Shown here one piece after another: positions 44,141-53,858 of a DNA stretch of 64,000 bases. The DNA is taken from assembly GCF_023221595.1 (NCBI RefSeq), contig NZ_CP096563.1, forward strand, positions 1,532,501 through 1,596,500, given 5' to 3'. The first letter of the stretch is position 1. Each line of letters begins with the position of its first letter. Under the pieces are notes generated by a model. It saw only the letters and a list, made by a program, of their open reading frames with translations, ran no database searches and had not been told where the DNA came from. The translations under genes were made by a program, and so were the position numbers. The stretch comes from Rhodococcus qingshengii JCM 15477 (lineage in GTDB: Bacteria; Actinomycetota; Actinomycetes; Mycobacteriales; Mycobacteriaceae).

Positions 44141-45511
44141 ATGACACAGAACAGGATTCGCAAGCAAGTCCATCTGGGCGCTCACTTTCCCGGCGTGAAC
44201 AACACCACGGTGTGGACCGATCCGGCGTCCAAGAGTCAGATCGAGTTCAGCTCGTTCGAGCATCTCGCCCGCAGTGCCGAACGCGGATTGTTCGACTTCT
44301 TCTTCCTCGCAGAGGGTTTGCGCCTACGCGAGCATCAGGGCAAAATTCACGACCTCGACGTAGTCGGTCGCCCGGACACCTTCAGCATTCTCAATGCGGT
44401 TGCCGGTGTGACAACGCATCTCGGCCTGGCCGGGACGATCAACACCACATTCAACGAACCGTACGAGTTGGCCAAGCAGTTCTCGACGCTCGATCATCTC
44501 TCCGACGGCCGCGCCGCCTGGAACCTGGTCACCTCCTCGGACGCCTTCACCGGCGAGAACTTCCGCCGCGGTGGCTATCTGGAGCATTCCGAGCGGTATG
44601 CACGCGCCAACGAGTTGGTCGACGCAGTACGGACGCTGTGGGACAGCTGGAGCGTCGACCGTCCGATCGTCGACCGTGAGCGCGGTGTTTTCGCCACCGA
44701 CCAGCAGGTCGGCCAGTTCCAGCACTCCGGTAAGCAGTTCGACATCGCCGGACGCTTCGAAGTTCCACGGAGTCCGCAGGGGCACCCAGTTCTGTTGCAG
44801 GCCGGTGACTCCGACGAAGGACGCGAGTTCGGCGCGGCCAAGGCCGATGCCATCTTCACCGGGCACGGAACGCTCGAAGCAGGCAAGGCGTTCTACGCCG
44901 ACGTGAAGGGACGCTTGGCCAAGTACGGACGCACGCACGCAGACCTCAAGATTCTCCCCGCCGCCACCTTCGTCCTCGGTGACAACGCCGCGGACGCACA
45001 GGAGAAGGCATATCACATCCGGCGGCAGCAGGTCGGACCCCAGACTGCCATCGCTTTTCTCGAACAGGTGTGGGGCAGAGACCTTTCGCAGTACGATGCC
45101 GACGGCCCGTTGCCGAAGGAAGATCCGTCGGACGACGTCAACATCACCCGTGGACGCGTCCGCCACGTCAAGGATCCACGAGCGGTCGCAGATCAGTGGC
45201 GTGCCAAGGCCGAGGCCGAAAACCTCAGCATCCGTGAACTCATCATCGAAGTGACTGCCCGCCAACAGTTCGTGGGTAGCGCCGCCGAGGTCGCTGCCGA
45301 GATCGACAGCTACGTCCAGGGCGACGCAAGCGACGGATTCATCCTCGTTCCCCACATCACCCCCGCGGGCCTCGACGAGTTCATCGACACCGTCGTACCG
45401 GAACTACAGGACCGCGGCAGTTTCCGGACCGAGTACTCAGGAACCACCCTGCGCAGCCATCTCGGGCTGCGCCACCCGCACGAGCAGGCTGAAGGAGTCC
45501 GCGCATCATGA
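44141..45511 (+). CDS. NtaA/SnaA/DszA-type FMN-dependent monooxygenase
   Basis: 456 residues. Signature stretches KQVHLGAHFPGVNNTTVWTD, GLFDFFFLAEGLRL, LDHLSDGRAAWNLVTS and SPQGHPVLLQAGDS place it with the nitrilotriacetate/dibenzothiophene-sulfone monooxygenases. Bacillus YtnJ and YxeK, which cleave C-S bonds of N-acetyl S-alkylcysteines, belong to the same family. Position in a SAM-riboswitch operon supports a desulfurisation role, by inference. Confidence 0.9.
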   Translation: MTQNRIRKQVHLGAHFPGVNNTTVWTDPASKSQIEFSSFEHLARSAERGLFDFFFLAEGLRLREHQGKIHDLDVVGRPDTFSILNAVAGVTTHLGLAGTINTTFNEPYELAKQFSTLDHLSDGRAAWNLVTSSDAFTGENFRRGGYLEHSERYARANELVDAVRTLWDSWSVDRPIVDRERGVFATDQQVGQFQHSGKQFDIAGRFEVPRSPQGHPVLLQAGDSDEGREFGAAKADAIFTGHGTLEAGKAFYADVKGRLAKYGRTHADLKILPAATFVLGDNAADAQEKAYHIRRQQVGPQTAIAFLEQVWGRDLSQYDADGPLPKEDPSDDVNITRGRVRHVKDPRAVADQWRAKAEAENLSIRELIIEVTARQQFVGSAAEVAAEIDSYVQGDASDGFILVPHITPAGLDEFIDTVVPELQDRGSFRTEYSGTTLRSHLGLRHPHEQAEGVRAS

Positions 45512-46332
45512 CCGTTACCGACACTTCCACCAGTACCTTCACCGGCGATTGGAATGCCTGGCACGCCTCGCGCGACGCCACCTTCGGCGAACCCCTCGGC
45601 TGGCTGAGCCTGACTGCGTTGCATTGGCTGGTGGACACCGATTCCACCTTCGCGGACCTGCCCGGTGCATGGCGCGCCGACGCGAATGCCGTTGTCGTCA
45701 CCGCGACGCCCGCAGACGACTTGTCGATCGACGGCGTCGCCGTGGACGGTTCGGCCACTCTGAATCCGATCGAGGGGGCGCCGGGACTGATCGTCAAGCA
45801 GGGCGCACGGTTGGTCGAGGTCATCCGCCGCACCGGCGAGGTGGCTCTGCGGATCCACGATTCGTCGGCCCCGGCATTGGCGCAGTTCAGTGGTATCCCG
45901 ACCTTCGAGCCGAACCCGCAGTGGCGCATCGAGGGTGTCTTCACAGCTTTCGAGGAGGCTCGCACGGTGACGACGGGCGCGGTCGTCGAGCGCCTCGAGC
46001 ATCATCACGACGCCCGAGGAACCATCAGCTTCGAACACGACGGTGCAACGTATACGCTGATTGCGTTCGCGGTCAAGGACAACGGCTTTCACATCCTGTT
46101 CACCGACGCGACCAGTGGTGTGTCCACCTACCCGGCCGCACGCTCGCTGCACGTGAGCGCACCTGAACCCGGTGGCGCGGTAGTCCTCGATTTCAATCGG
46201 GCGTCGAACCTGCCCTGCGCGTTCACCGATTACGCGACGTGCCCGGTGGCCCCCGCCGAGAACCGCCTGGCGTTCGCGGTGGAAGCCGGCGAGAAGACAC
46301 CGGACACCCGCTCCGAAAGCGGACCGAGGTGA
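45508..46332 (+). CDS. DUF1684 family protein
   Basis: 274 residues, soluble, mostly beta. Family landmarks: WHASRDATFGEPLGWLSLTALHWL at the start (key parts FGEPLGWLSL), IRDSSAP-like segment RIHDSSAPAL, and the end LDFNRASNLPCAFTDYATCPVAPAENRL, with two Cys. No activity is known for the family. Start overlaps the monooxygenase stop by ATGA and its own stop overlaps the next start, so it is translated with the sulfur genes. Confidence 0.85.
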   Translation: MTVTDTSTSTFTGDWNAWHASRDATFGEPLGWLSLTALHWLVDTDSTFADLPGAWRADANAVVVTATPADDLSIDGVAVDGSATLNPIEGAPGLIVKQGARLVEVIRRTGEVALRIHDSSAPALAQFSGIPTFEPNPQWRIEGVFTAFEEARTVTTGAVVERLEHHHDARGTISFEHDGATYTLIAFAVKDNGFHILFTDATSGVSTYPAARSLHVSAPEPGGAVVLDFNRASNLPCAFTDYATCPVAPAENRLAFAVEAGEKTPDTRSESGPR

Positions 46333-47471
46333 GCGCGCCGCTGTCCGTACTCGACCTCTCGCCGATCAGTGAGGGCGGAACGGCCCGCCAGGCTTTGCGG
46401 AACTCGCTGGACCTCGCTCGTTCTGCCGAAGCGTGGGGATACAAGCGTTACTGGGTCGCCGAACACCACTTCGTCGGCGTTGCCTCTTCGTCGCCAGCAG
46501 TGCTTGTCGGGCTGATCGCGGCCGCCACCAACACCATTCGTGTCGGCTCGGCCGCCGTGCTGCTGGGCAACAACACGGCGGCTCAGGTGGTCGAGGCCTT
46601 CGGTACCGTCGAAGCGTTGTATCCGGGTCGTATCGATCTCGGTATCGGGCGCAGCGGACAGCGTCGGGTGGAGGCACTTCGCGCCGTCGCTGCCGGAACG
46701 CCTGCGCCGGCAGAATCGAAGCGAGAGAACGTCGTACGCGACGGCGTCGTGATCCCGGCACCCTTCGATCCAACCGGTCTTCTCACGTCACCGAGATTGC
46801 AGGCGTCGTTCGAGGCATTGGCGTTTCCGGGCGCGCAGGCGCCCGATTTCGAGCAGCAGGTCGACGACATACGCTCGCTCCTGAACGGTACCTACAGAAC
46901 CCGCGACGGCATCGAATTGCACGCCAGTCCCGGCGAGAATGCCGACGTCGAACTGTGGGTGTTCGGAAGCAGTGCGGGCCCCAGTGCCGAGCTCGCCGGA
47001 CGACTCGGAGTGCCGTTCGGTGCGAATTACCATGTGGCGCCCTCGAGTACGCTCGATGCCGTCGAGGCATACCGTGCAGCATTCCGACCGTCGGCAGTTC
47101 TGTCGGAGCCGTATGTCGTCGTCTCCGCGGATGTTGTTGCTGCGGAAGACGATGCGACGGCGAGGGAGTTGGCGTCGACCTTCGCGCACTGGACGCACAG
47201 CATTCGCAGCGGACACGGCGCCATCCCGTACCCCGATCCGGCCACAGCGCTCCCACTTTCCGACGCCGACAAAGCAGTGGTGGAGGATCGGCTGATCACG
47301 CAGTTCGTCGGTTCACCGTCTACCGTCGCCGACAGGCTCGACAGTTTGCAGAAGCTCACCGGAGCGGACGAATTGGTGATCACCGGGGTGACCCATCGGC
47401 ACGAGGATCGTCTGCGCTCGTACGAGCTGCTTGCCAAGGAATGGGGACTACCCGCACTACTGGCAGCGTGA
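46329..47471 (+). CDS. LLM-class flavin-dependent oxidoreductase 3 (MsnO8-type)
   Basis: 380 residues. SVLDLSPISEGGTARQALRN and RYWVAEHHFVGVASSSPAVL are landmarks of the MsnO8 luciferase-like group; YPGRIDLGIGRS is the flavin-binding turn. GTG start overlaps the DUF1684 stop by GTGA. Third flavin monooxygenase of the unit and its last coupled gene. Confidence 0.88.
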   Translation: MSAPLSVLDLSPISEGGTARQALRNSLDLARSAEAWGYKRYWVAEHHFVGVASSSPAVLVGLIAAATNTIRVGSAAVLLGNNTAAQVVEAFGTVEALYPGRIDLGIGRSGQRRVEALRAVAAGTPAPAESKRENVVRDGVVIPAPFDPTGLLTSPRLQASFEALAFPGAQAPDFEQQVDDIRSLLNGTYRTRDGIELHASPGENADVELWVFGSSAGPSAELAGRLGVPFGANYHVAPSSTLDAVEAYRAAFRPSAVLSEPYVVVSADVVAAEDDATARELASTFAHWTHSIRSGHGAIPYPDPATALPLSDADKAVVEDRLITQFVGSPSTVADRLDSLQKLTGADELVITGVTHRHEDRLRSYELLAKEWGLPALLAA

Positions 47472-47499
47472 GTTTGCCTTGGTCCATTAGTGTCGAGTG

Positions 47500-47865
47500 A
47501 TGTTTTCACCTCGAGATGCCCTTGCGGTTGCTCTTGACGTAGCGCGTGAGGGCATGGAGCTCGGGGAGATGCCGATCGGCGCAGTCGTGTTCGACGACGA
47601 CCGTGTGCTCGGGCGGGCGTATACGCAAGAACGGGCACTCGGCCGACGGGTAGTCCATGCGGACCTTCAAGCGCTCTTGCAGGCCGACGAGACTCTCGGA
47701 TTCACTCGAGCGTCCGGTGAATTGACATTGGCGGTCAATCTCGAACCATGTCTCATGTGTATGGGTGCCGCGATCACGCTCGGTGTGACCCGGGTGTGGT
47801 TCGCTGAATACGCCACCGGCACTGGCCCCGCCGGGATGCGGGACTGGGCGCGCAGTCTCACCTGA
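47500..47865 (+). CDS. Nucleoside deaminase-like protein with altered catalytic motif
   Basis: 121 residues of the cytidine/tRNA-adenosine deaminase fold. The second zinc motif PCLMCMGA is intact, but the first reads HADLQAL where active enzymes have HAE: Asp stands for the proton-shuttling Glu. It is shorter than TadA (about 150). MPIGAVVFDDDRVLGRAYTQE matches the strand before the motif. It may act on another substrate, or be inactive. Located 28 bases after the monooxygenase gene. Confidence 0.8.
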   Translation: MFSPRDALAVALDVAREGMELGEMPIGAVVFDDDRVLGRAYTQERALGRRVVHADLQALLQADETLGFTRASGELTLAVNLEPCLMCMGAAITLGVTRVWFAEYATGTGPAGMRDWARSLT

Positions 47866-47895
47866 CGCCATGGCTTGTAAGGAGGGCCGTGAGGC

Positions 47896-48837
47896 TCACG
47901 CCCCGATAGCGCCCGCGATCATCGGCCACGACGCGCGCATGTCGGCTTCGAAGAGCCCCCAGGTGTGGGTGCCTTCGGGTCGGAAGCTGAACGTCGCGGG
48001 AATGCCGAGCTGACCGAATCGCCCCTGCAGGGCAGCGGTGCACATGTTGGTGATGCCTTCGAGGACCGCGCCGGGAACGACGCCGGCGGCCATAGCCAGC
48101 GAGTTGATTCCGTCCACCGGGCCGGGGAGGCCGTTGCCGGTCGAGATGAACAGCGCTGTGCCACGCAGTTTCTCGGCGTTGATCAACGGGTCGTGCGCCG
48201 CCCACTGCGGGCTACCCCACGGCCCCCACATGTTGGCCGCGTTGCCGCCGCCGAGTATCTCGACCATCGAGCGCACCGCTGCCTGGCCGAGCGGGTCGCC
48301 GGCGCGCGGACAGCCGCTGTACGAGCCGACTGCGCGGTAGGTGCCCGGCGACTGGATCGCGAGGTCCAGAACCGGTCCGCCGGCCATCGACACACCGCCG
48401 AGTGCGTTGACACCGGTCGTGTTGTACCGAGCGTTGACCGCCGCCGGTAGTTCCTTGGTGAGGTACGTCTGCCACTTGTTACGGCCCAGCACCGGATCGT
48501 CGGCGTTCCAGTCGGTGTACATGCTGAACTTGCCGCCGACCGGCATGACCACGTTGACGTGTTTGTCGTCGAAGAAGTCACGAACTCCGGTGTTGTTGAA
48601 CCACGAGATCCCGTCCTCGCCGCCGCCGACACCGGTCAACAGATAGAAGGTCGGGGCCGGGCCTCCTCCGGCCGGCGAAATCACGTCGTTGGCGATCCAG
48701 CGGTCCATCGAGGGGGAGTAGACGTCGATGCGACTGACCACGGAATCCGCGCTCGCGGTCGGCGCGCTGAGGCCGAGAAAGCCGGCGGCCATGGCCACCG
48801 CCATCGTCAGCCGAACCGTGAAACGACGTGTCTTCAT
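47896..48837 (-). CDS. Secreted esterase/mycolyltransferase, antigen 85-like
   Basis: 313 residues. Signal peptide MKTRRFTVRLTMAVAMAAGF to about residue 32 (ASA-DS). Alpha/beta-hydrolase core: FYLLTGVGGGEDGISWFNNT, nucleophile Ser in GGVSMAGG, and the late His in PEGTHTWGLF; the Ag85 pattern YTDWNADDPVLGRNKWQTYLTKELP is represented by YTDWN and KWQTYLTKELP. By family it moves mycolic acids to trehalose, arabinogalactan or surface proteins. Longer upstream frame is not coding. Confidence 0.87.
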   Translation of the reverse strand: MKTRRFTVRLTMAVAMAAGFLGLSAPTASADSVVSRIDVYSPSMDRWIANDVISPAGGGPAPTFYLLTGVGGGEDGISWFNNTGVRDFFDDKHVNVVMPVGGKFSMYTDWNADDPVLGRNKWQTYLTKELPAAVNARYNTTGVNALGGVSMAGGPVLDLAIQSPGTYRAVGSYSGCPRAGDPLGQAAVRSMVEILGGGNAANMWGPWGSPQWAAHDPLINAEKLRGTALFISTGNGLPGPVDGINSLAMAAGVVPGAVLEGITNMCTAALQGRFGQLGIPATFSFRPEGTHTWGLFEADMRASWPMIAGAIGA

Positions 48838-48951
48838 ATTTCCCCCAGGCGCAAGCCGGACAGCGTATTTGTGCCTTCCAACAGTGGCACAATGCGAAGA
48901 GGAGTGACGAATGTCCGGGTAACAGTCGTATAAGAAGATGGAGACAATTGC

Positions 48952-49701
48952 GTGGGATCGCAGTCGCACCACCCCGAATCCGACGTGATTCGGCTGGCCT
49001 TCGGGCTGGCCGCGATCACGGCTGGTGCGGCGCGCAGAACCGCTGGTCTCGCACTTGATTCCGTGCAGCGGATCCCTGTCGTCGGTGACGCACTCGACGG
49101 CGCGATCACTCAGGTCACCACTCGCGGCACGGAAGCGATGCACTCGACCGTGGAGTTCGCCGACTCGACCTTGCGGACGGTGATCAAAGCTGTCGTCGAC
49201 GCTGCTCTGTCCGAAGTCGACATCACCAAGATCGTCGTCGACCACGTGGACATCGACAAGATCGCCGAGAACATCGACGTGGACAAGATTGCCGAACGGG
49301 TCTCGCTCGAACCGATCATCGACCGGGTCGACGTGGACGAGATCGCAAGCCGCCTCGACGTCAAAGCGGTGATCGATCGCCTCGATCTCGACGGGATAGT
49401 CGACACGGTCGACCTCGAACGCCAGGTCAACCGCATCGACCTCGTCAAGATCGCCGACCAGGTCATCGAGGGCGTCGACCTGCCCCAGATGATTCGTGAA
49501 TCGACCGGTTCACTCTCCACGGAAGCCGTGCACGGAGCTCGAGTGCAGGGCATGCAGGCGGACGACGCTGTCGCCGGCTTCGTCGGGCGACTCTTCGGCC
49601 GCGACAACGCACCGTCATCAGATAAACCGTCATCAGATAAACCGTCACCAGAAAAACCGTCGACAGAGACCGATCCGAAGACGAACGCAGGCGAACGCTA
49701 G
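48952..49701 (+). CDS. Nonapeptide-repeat protein of unknown function
   Basis: 249 residues. After an N-terminal Ala-rich helix region, residues about 85-175 consist of at least eight nine-residue repeats of the form [VIL]D[VIL]DKIAxR (for example VDIDKIAEN, IDVDKIAER, VDVDEIASR, LDLDGIVDT). The C-terminal tail has four PSSDK-like repeats. No signal or membrane helix. GTG start; stop and the next start share bases (TAGTG). Its partners downstream are two small membrane proteins, so it may act at the membrane. Confidence 0.82.
   Translation: MGSQSHHPESDVIRLAFGLAAITAGAARRTAGLALDSVQRIPVVGDALDGAITQVTTRGTEAMHSTVEFADSTLRTVIKAVVDAALSEVDITKIVVDHVDIDKIAENIDVDKIAERVSLEPIIDRVDVDEIASRLDVKAVIDRLDLDGIVDTVDLERQVNRIDLVKIADQVIEGVDLPQMIRESTGSLSTEAVHGARVQGMQADDAVAGFVGRLFGRDNAPSSDKPSSDKPSPEKPSTETDPKTNAGER
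49612..49671 (+). repeat. 15-base tandem repeats, four units
   Basis: Two identical units encode PSSDK, followed by diverged PSPEK and PSTET. The codons (TCA, GAT, AAA) are unusually AT-rich for this genome, a sign of recent repeat expansion. Confidence 0.8.
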
Positions 49702-50174
49702 TGGCCCAGGAGAGTTCCGGCCCAGCCGGCATCGTCACCCGTGGACTCGCCGGACTGATCGACCTGGGCGTCGTCCTGCTCCTGATGGGTTCCGTGTACG
49801 TGGGCTTCGCCTTCGTCCGACTGCTCTTCTCGCCACAGAGTTTCACTTTCTCGGAACCGGGAATCTTCCTGTCCACGACGGCATTTCTCGGTGTCTCGGT
49901 GGCGTATCTGACCGCCTGCTGGGCGACCACCGGTCGGACCGTCGGGTCCCTCGTGATGGGGCTGCGGGTGATCACGTCCGGGCATCGCCTCGTGCGCTGG
50001 CCGTTGGCCTTCATCCGTGCGGTGCTCTGCGTGCTCTTCGCCTTCGGATTGCTGTGGTCGGCGGTCGATCGACGACGACGTTCGTTGCAGGACATCGTTC
50101 TGCGCACCGAGGTCGTCTACGACTGGCGTCAGGACCCGGATCTGGTGGCACCGCACGGAGGTGAGCACGCATGA
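49701..50174 (+). CDS. RDD-family membrane protein
   Basis: 157 residues, three to four membrane helices. The family signature Arg/Asp is in RGLAGLIDLGVVLLLMG, and WATTGRTVGSLVMGLRVI and RAVLCVLFAFGLLWSAVDRRRRSLQD are typical RDD stretches (key parts TVGSLVMGLRV and RRSLQD). Function unknown; sometimes ion transport. Overlaps genes on both sides. Confidence 0.87.
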   Translation: MAQESSGPAGIVTRGLAGLIDLGVVLLLMGSVYVGFAFVRLLFSPQSFTFSEPGIFLSTTAFLGVSVAYLTACWATTGRTVGSLVMGLRVITSGHRLVRWPLAFIRAVLCVLFAFGLLWSAVDRRRRSLQDIVLRTEVVYDWRQDPDLVAPHGGEHA

Positions 50175-50518
50175 GTGAACCGAACCGCCCGGACGAGCGC
50201 TTCACCCTTGCCAGCGAGCGCACCTTCCTCGCCTGGATGCGTAGCTCACTCGCCCTGCTGGCCGGAGGCATCGCCGTCGTCCAGTTGGTACCGGAATGGA
50301 GTACAGGGTGGGTTCGCACGACTCTCGGTCTGACCCTGATCGCACTCGCGGCGGCGGCCGCACTGGTAGGTATGCGACGCTGGCTACAGGTGAAGAAGGC
50401 GCTCGAGGACGGAGCGGCGATGCCGGAACCGCACGCTTTGTGGCTGTTTGCACTGGCACTGGCCGGGGTTGCCGTCGCAGCCGGCGTGGCAACGGTGGTC
50501 ACCAGCCTCGCTCGCTGA
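50171..50518 (+). CDS. DUF202 (YidH-like) membrane protein
   Basis: 115 residues, three membrane helices. N-terminal family motif RFTLASERTFLAWMRSSLALLAGG. Overlaps the RDD gene by ATGA. Function unknown. Confidence 0.88.
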   Translation: MSEPNRPDERFTLASERTFLAWMRSSLALLAGGIAVVQLVPEWSTGWVRTTLGLTLIALAAAAALVGMRRWLQVKKALEDGAAMPEPHALWLFALALAGVAVAAGVATVVTSLAR

Positions 50519-50613
50519 GATACGCAGAGAAGTCCGAGCGGTGTCTGGATAGTCTGCAAAGAACGTGAAGCATGTCAGAGAAGTAAACGAAACAGACGAC
50601 AAGGGAGTGCACG

Positions 50614-51627
50614 GTGGCGCAGGAACTCAAGCTCGGATACAAGGCATCGGCTGAGCAATTCGGCCCTCGCGAACTGGTAGAGCTGGCAGTTCTGGCAGAG
50701 CAGCACGGCATGGATTCCGTTGCGGTGAGCGATCATTTCCAGCCGTGGCGTCACAACGGTGGCCACGCACCGTTCTCGCTCGCCTGGATGACCGCCGTCG
50801 GTGAGCGCACCGAGCGCGTGCAGATCGGCACGTCCGTGATGACGCCGACGTTCCGCTACAACCCGGCAGTCATCGCTCAGGCGTTCGCGACGATGGGATG
50901 TCTCTACCCGGGACGCATCATGCTCGGCGTCGGCAGCGGTGAGGCTCTCAACGAGATCGCCACCGGCTTCCAGGGCGAGTGGCCCGAGTTCAAGGAACGC
51001 TTCGCGCGGCTGCGTGAGTCCGTGCGGTTGATGCGTGAGCTGTGGCTGGGCGATCGTGTCGACTTCGAAGGCGAGTACTTCACCACTCGTGGCGCGTCGA
51101 TCTACGACGTTCCCGAGGGTGGGATTCCCGTGTACATCGCGGCCGGCGGACCCGTTGTCGCCCGGTACGCGGGACGTGCCGGTGACGGCTTCATCTGCAC
51201 CTCCGGAAAGGGCATGGAGCTCTACACCGAGAAGCTGCTTCCAGCCGTTGCCGAGGGCGCAGCCAAGGCCGAGCGCGACGTCGCCGACATCGACAAGATG
51301 ATCGAGATCAAGATCAGCTACGACACCGATCCGGAGGCTGCACTCGAGAACACCCGCTTCTGGGCTCCGCTGTCCCTGACGCCGGAGCAGAAGCACAGCA
51401 TCGAGGATCCGATCGAAATGGAAGCCGCTGCCGACGCTCTGCCCATCGAGCAGGTGGCCAAGCGCTGGATCGTCGCTTCCGATCCGGACGACGCCGTCGA
51501 GCAGGTCAAGGCCTACGTCGATGCCGGTCTCAATCACCTGGTGTTCCACGCACCGGGCCATGATCAGCGCCGGTTCCTCGAACTGTTCGAGCGTGACCTC
51601 GCGCCTCGCTTGCGTGCTCTGGGCTGA
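50614..51627 (+). CDS. fgd: F420-dependent glucose-6-phosphate dehydrogenase
   Basis: Oxidises glucose-6-phosphate to 6-phosphogluconolactone and reduces cofactor F420. 337 residues. N terminus [21 protein letters not shown], His40 region [41 protein letters not shown] and GSGEALNE match Fgd1 of M. tuberculosis (Rv0407). AGGGAG seven bases before the GTG. Gene order onward (pta, ackA, pknG) is the mycobacterial one. Confidence 0.97.
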   Translation: MAQELKLGYKASAEQFGPRELVELAVLAEQHGMDSVAVSDHFQPWRHNGGHAPFSLAWMTAVGERTERVQIGTSVMTPTFRYNPAVIAQAFATMGCLYPGRIMLGVGSGEALNEIATGFQGEWPEFKERFARLRESVRLMRELWLGDRVDFEGEYFTTRGASIYDVPEGGIPVYIAAGGPVVARYAGRAGDGFICTSGKGMELYTEKLLPAVAEGAAKAERDVADIDKMIEIKISYDTDPEAALENTRFWAPLSLTPEQKHSIEDPIEMEAAADALPIEQVAKRWIVASDPDDAVEQVKAYVDAGLNHLVFHAPGHDQRRFLELFERDLAPRLRALG

Positions 51628-51642
51628 TCCTCGAGATCAACT

Positions 51643-51681
51643 GAACGGTGTCTGCCACTCGACGTGTGGCAGGCACCGTTC
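51643..51681 (+). terminator. Terminator after fgd
   Basis: GAACGGTG-T-CTGCCAC pairs with GTGGCAG-G-CACCGTTC, one internal mismatch, then GTCTTTCTC. Confidence 0.75.
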
Positions 51682-51773
51682 GTCTTTCTCGTAGCCGCCG
51701 GTTGTCGGCACGAGCGTGAGCGTGACCACGATCAGTGGCAAGGTGGGCGGCGGCCCACACTAGGCTGTTGGGC

Positions 51774-53858
51774 ATGCCAGAAGCGCCCGCTGCCGTGTCG
51801 AGTGTCTACGTTGCCTCTCCTGAAGGTGACACCGGAAAATCCACCATCGCGCTTGGCGTGCTGCAGATGCTGTGCGCGACCGTCGCCCGGGTCGGTGTCT
51901 TCCGCCCGATCGCCCGCTCTACCGAGGAAACCGACTACATCCTCGAACTGCTGCTCGAGCACACCACCGCCGATCTCTCCTACGCCGACGCACTCGGCGT
52001 CACCTACGAGCAGGTTCACGCCGATCCTGAAGCCGCGCTGGCCGACATCGTCGCGAAGTACCACACCGTGGCCGAGCAGTGCGACGCCGTCGTCATCATC
52101 GGAAGTGACTACACCGACGTAGCAAGCCCGAGCGAGCTGAGCTTCAACGCCCGCATCGCCGTGAACCTCGGCGCGCCGGTTCTGCTGGCGGTACGCGGCG
52201 CTCGGCGCAGTGTCGAGGAGGTCGCCCAGCTCGCGCATCTATGCGCCGCCGAGTTGGCCGCCAACCACGCTCATCTGCTCGCCGTCGTCGCCAATCGTTG
52301 CGATCCCGACAAGCTCGACGAGGTCACCGCAGCGCTGTCCGACATCGGTGTTCCGACGTGGAGCCTGCCGGAGATTCCGTTGCTCGTCTCACCCACGATG
52401 GCCGAGTTGATGGAAGCCACCGGCGGCGAGTTGTACTCGGGTGACCCGGAACTGCTGCACCGCGAAGCGCTCAAGGTGATGGTGGGCGGCATGACCGCCG
52501 AGCACATCCTCGAGCGTCTGGTCGAGGGCATGGTCGTCATCGCACCGGGCGATCGCTCGGACGTACTGCTCGCATTGCTCAATGCACATGAGGCGGAAGG
52601 ATTTCCGTCGCTCGCGGGCATCATCATGAACGGCGGAATCACACCGCACCCAGCCATCGCAGCGTTGATGGCCGGCCTCAAACAGCGTCTTCCGATCCTG
52701 ACGACAACCCTCGGTACCTTCGACACCGCAAGCGCCGCAGCCCAAACCCGCGGACGCGTGGCAGTCGGTTCGCAGCGCAAGGTGGACACCGCGTTGAGCT
52801 TGATGGAACAGCGCGTCGACGCCGACGTCCTGATGGACCGACTGGCACTGCCGATCCCGTCCGTCGTGACCCCACAGATGTTCGAGTACAAGCTCATCGA
52901 CCGCGCTCGACGCGATCGCAAGCACATCGTCCTGCCTGAGGGTGACGACGACCGGATCCTGCGCGCGGCCGGCCGGCTGCTGCAGCGCCAGGTTGCCGAC
53001 CTGACGATCCTCGGCGACGAACCCAGTGTGCGTCGACGCGCAGCGGAACTCGGCGTCGACATCAGCGGCGCGCAGGTACTCGCACCCGCGCAGTCCGAGT
53101 ACACCGAGCGCTTCGCACAGGAATACACCGCGCTGCGTGCTCACAAGGGCATGACCATCGAGCGGGCCCGCGAGGTGATCGCCGACATCTCGTACTTCGG
53201 AACGATGATGGTGCACTTGGGAATTGCCGACGGCATGGTGTCCGGCGCTGCACACACCACCGCTCACACGATCCGGCCCTCGTTCGAGATCATCAAGACC
53301 GCCCCCGGTGTCTCGACGGTCTCGAGCATCTTCCTGATGTGCCTGGCCGACCGCGTTCTCTCCTACGGTGACTGCGCAGTGGTTCCGGACCCGACGTCGG
53401 AGCAGTTGGCGGACATCGCGATCTCGTCCGCACAGACGGCGTCGCAGTTCGGGATCGATCCGCGCATCGCGATGCTCTCGTACTCCACCGGGGATTCGGG
53501 CAGCGGAGCCGACGTCGACAAGGTTCGCACCGCGACCGCTTTGGTGCGCGAGCGTCGACCGGATCTGTTGGTGGAAGGGCCCATTCAGTACGACGCCGCC
53601 GTCGAGCAGAGTGTCGCCGACAAGAAGATGCCGGATTCGCTGGTGGCGGGCAAAGCAACGGTGTTCGTGTTCCCGGACCTGAACACCGGCAACAACACGT
53701 ACAAGGCAGTGCAGCGTAGCGCCGGTGCTATCGCCGTCGGGCCGGTTCTGCAGGGACTGAACAAGCCGGTCAACGACCTCTCGCGTGGAGCGTTGGTCCA
53801 GGACATCGTCAACACCGTGGCTATCACGGCAATACAGGCACAGGGAGCGCAAGCGTGA
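51774..53858 (+). CDS. pta: Phosphate acetyltransferase
   Basis: Interconverts acetyl-CoA and acetyl phosphate. 694 residues: N-terminal P-loop-like domain ([20 protein letters not shown]), middle DRTGG domain (about 210-320) and C-terminal PTA catalytic domain from about 375 ([20 protein letters not shown], then [12 protein letters not shown] and [16 protein letters not shown]). The ATG beginning MPEAPAAV is used. Overlaps ackA by GTGA. Confidence 0.96.
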   Translation: MPEAPAAVSSVYVASPEGDTGKSTIALGVLQMLCATVARVGVFRPIARSTEETDYILELLLEHTTADLSYADALGVTYEQVHADPEAALADIVAKYHTVAEQCDAVVIIGSDYTDVASPSELSFNARIAVNLGAPVLLAVRGARRSVEEVAQLAHLCAAELAANHAHLLAVVANRCDPDKLDEVTAALSDIGVPTWSLPEIPLLVSPTMAELMEATGGELYSGDPELLHREALKVMVGGMTAEHILERLVEGMVVIAPGDRSDVLLALLNAHEAEGFPSLAGIIMNGGITPHPAIAALMAGLKQRLPILTTTLGTFDTASAAAQTRGRVAVGSQRKVDTALSLMEQRVDADVLMDRLALPIPSVVTPQMFEYKLIDRARRDRKHIVLPEGDDDRILRAAGRLLQRQVADLTILGDEPSVRRRAAELGVDISGAQVLAPAQSEYTERFAQEYTALRAHKGMTIERAREVIADISYFGTMMVHLGIADGMVSGAAHTTAHTIRPSFEIIKTAPGVSTVSSIFLMCLADRVLSYGDCAVVPDPTSEQLADIAISSAQTASQFGIDPRIAMLSYSTGDSGSGADVDKVRTATALVRERRPDLLVEGPIQYDAAVEQSVADKKMPDSLVAGKATVFVFPDLNTGNNTYKAVQRSAGAIAVGPVLQGLNKPVNDLSRGALVQDIVNTVAITAIQAQGAQA

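Noticed and set aside
48838..49245. N-terminal extension of the mycolyltransferase-like gene
   Set aside because: A clear signal peptide begins at the ATG at 48837; the extension is antisense to the nonapeptide-repeat gene.
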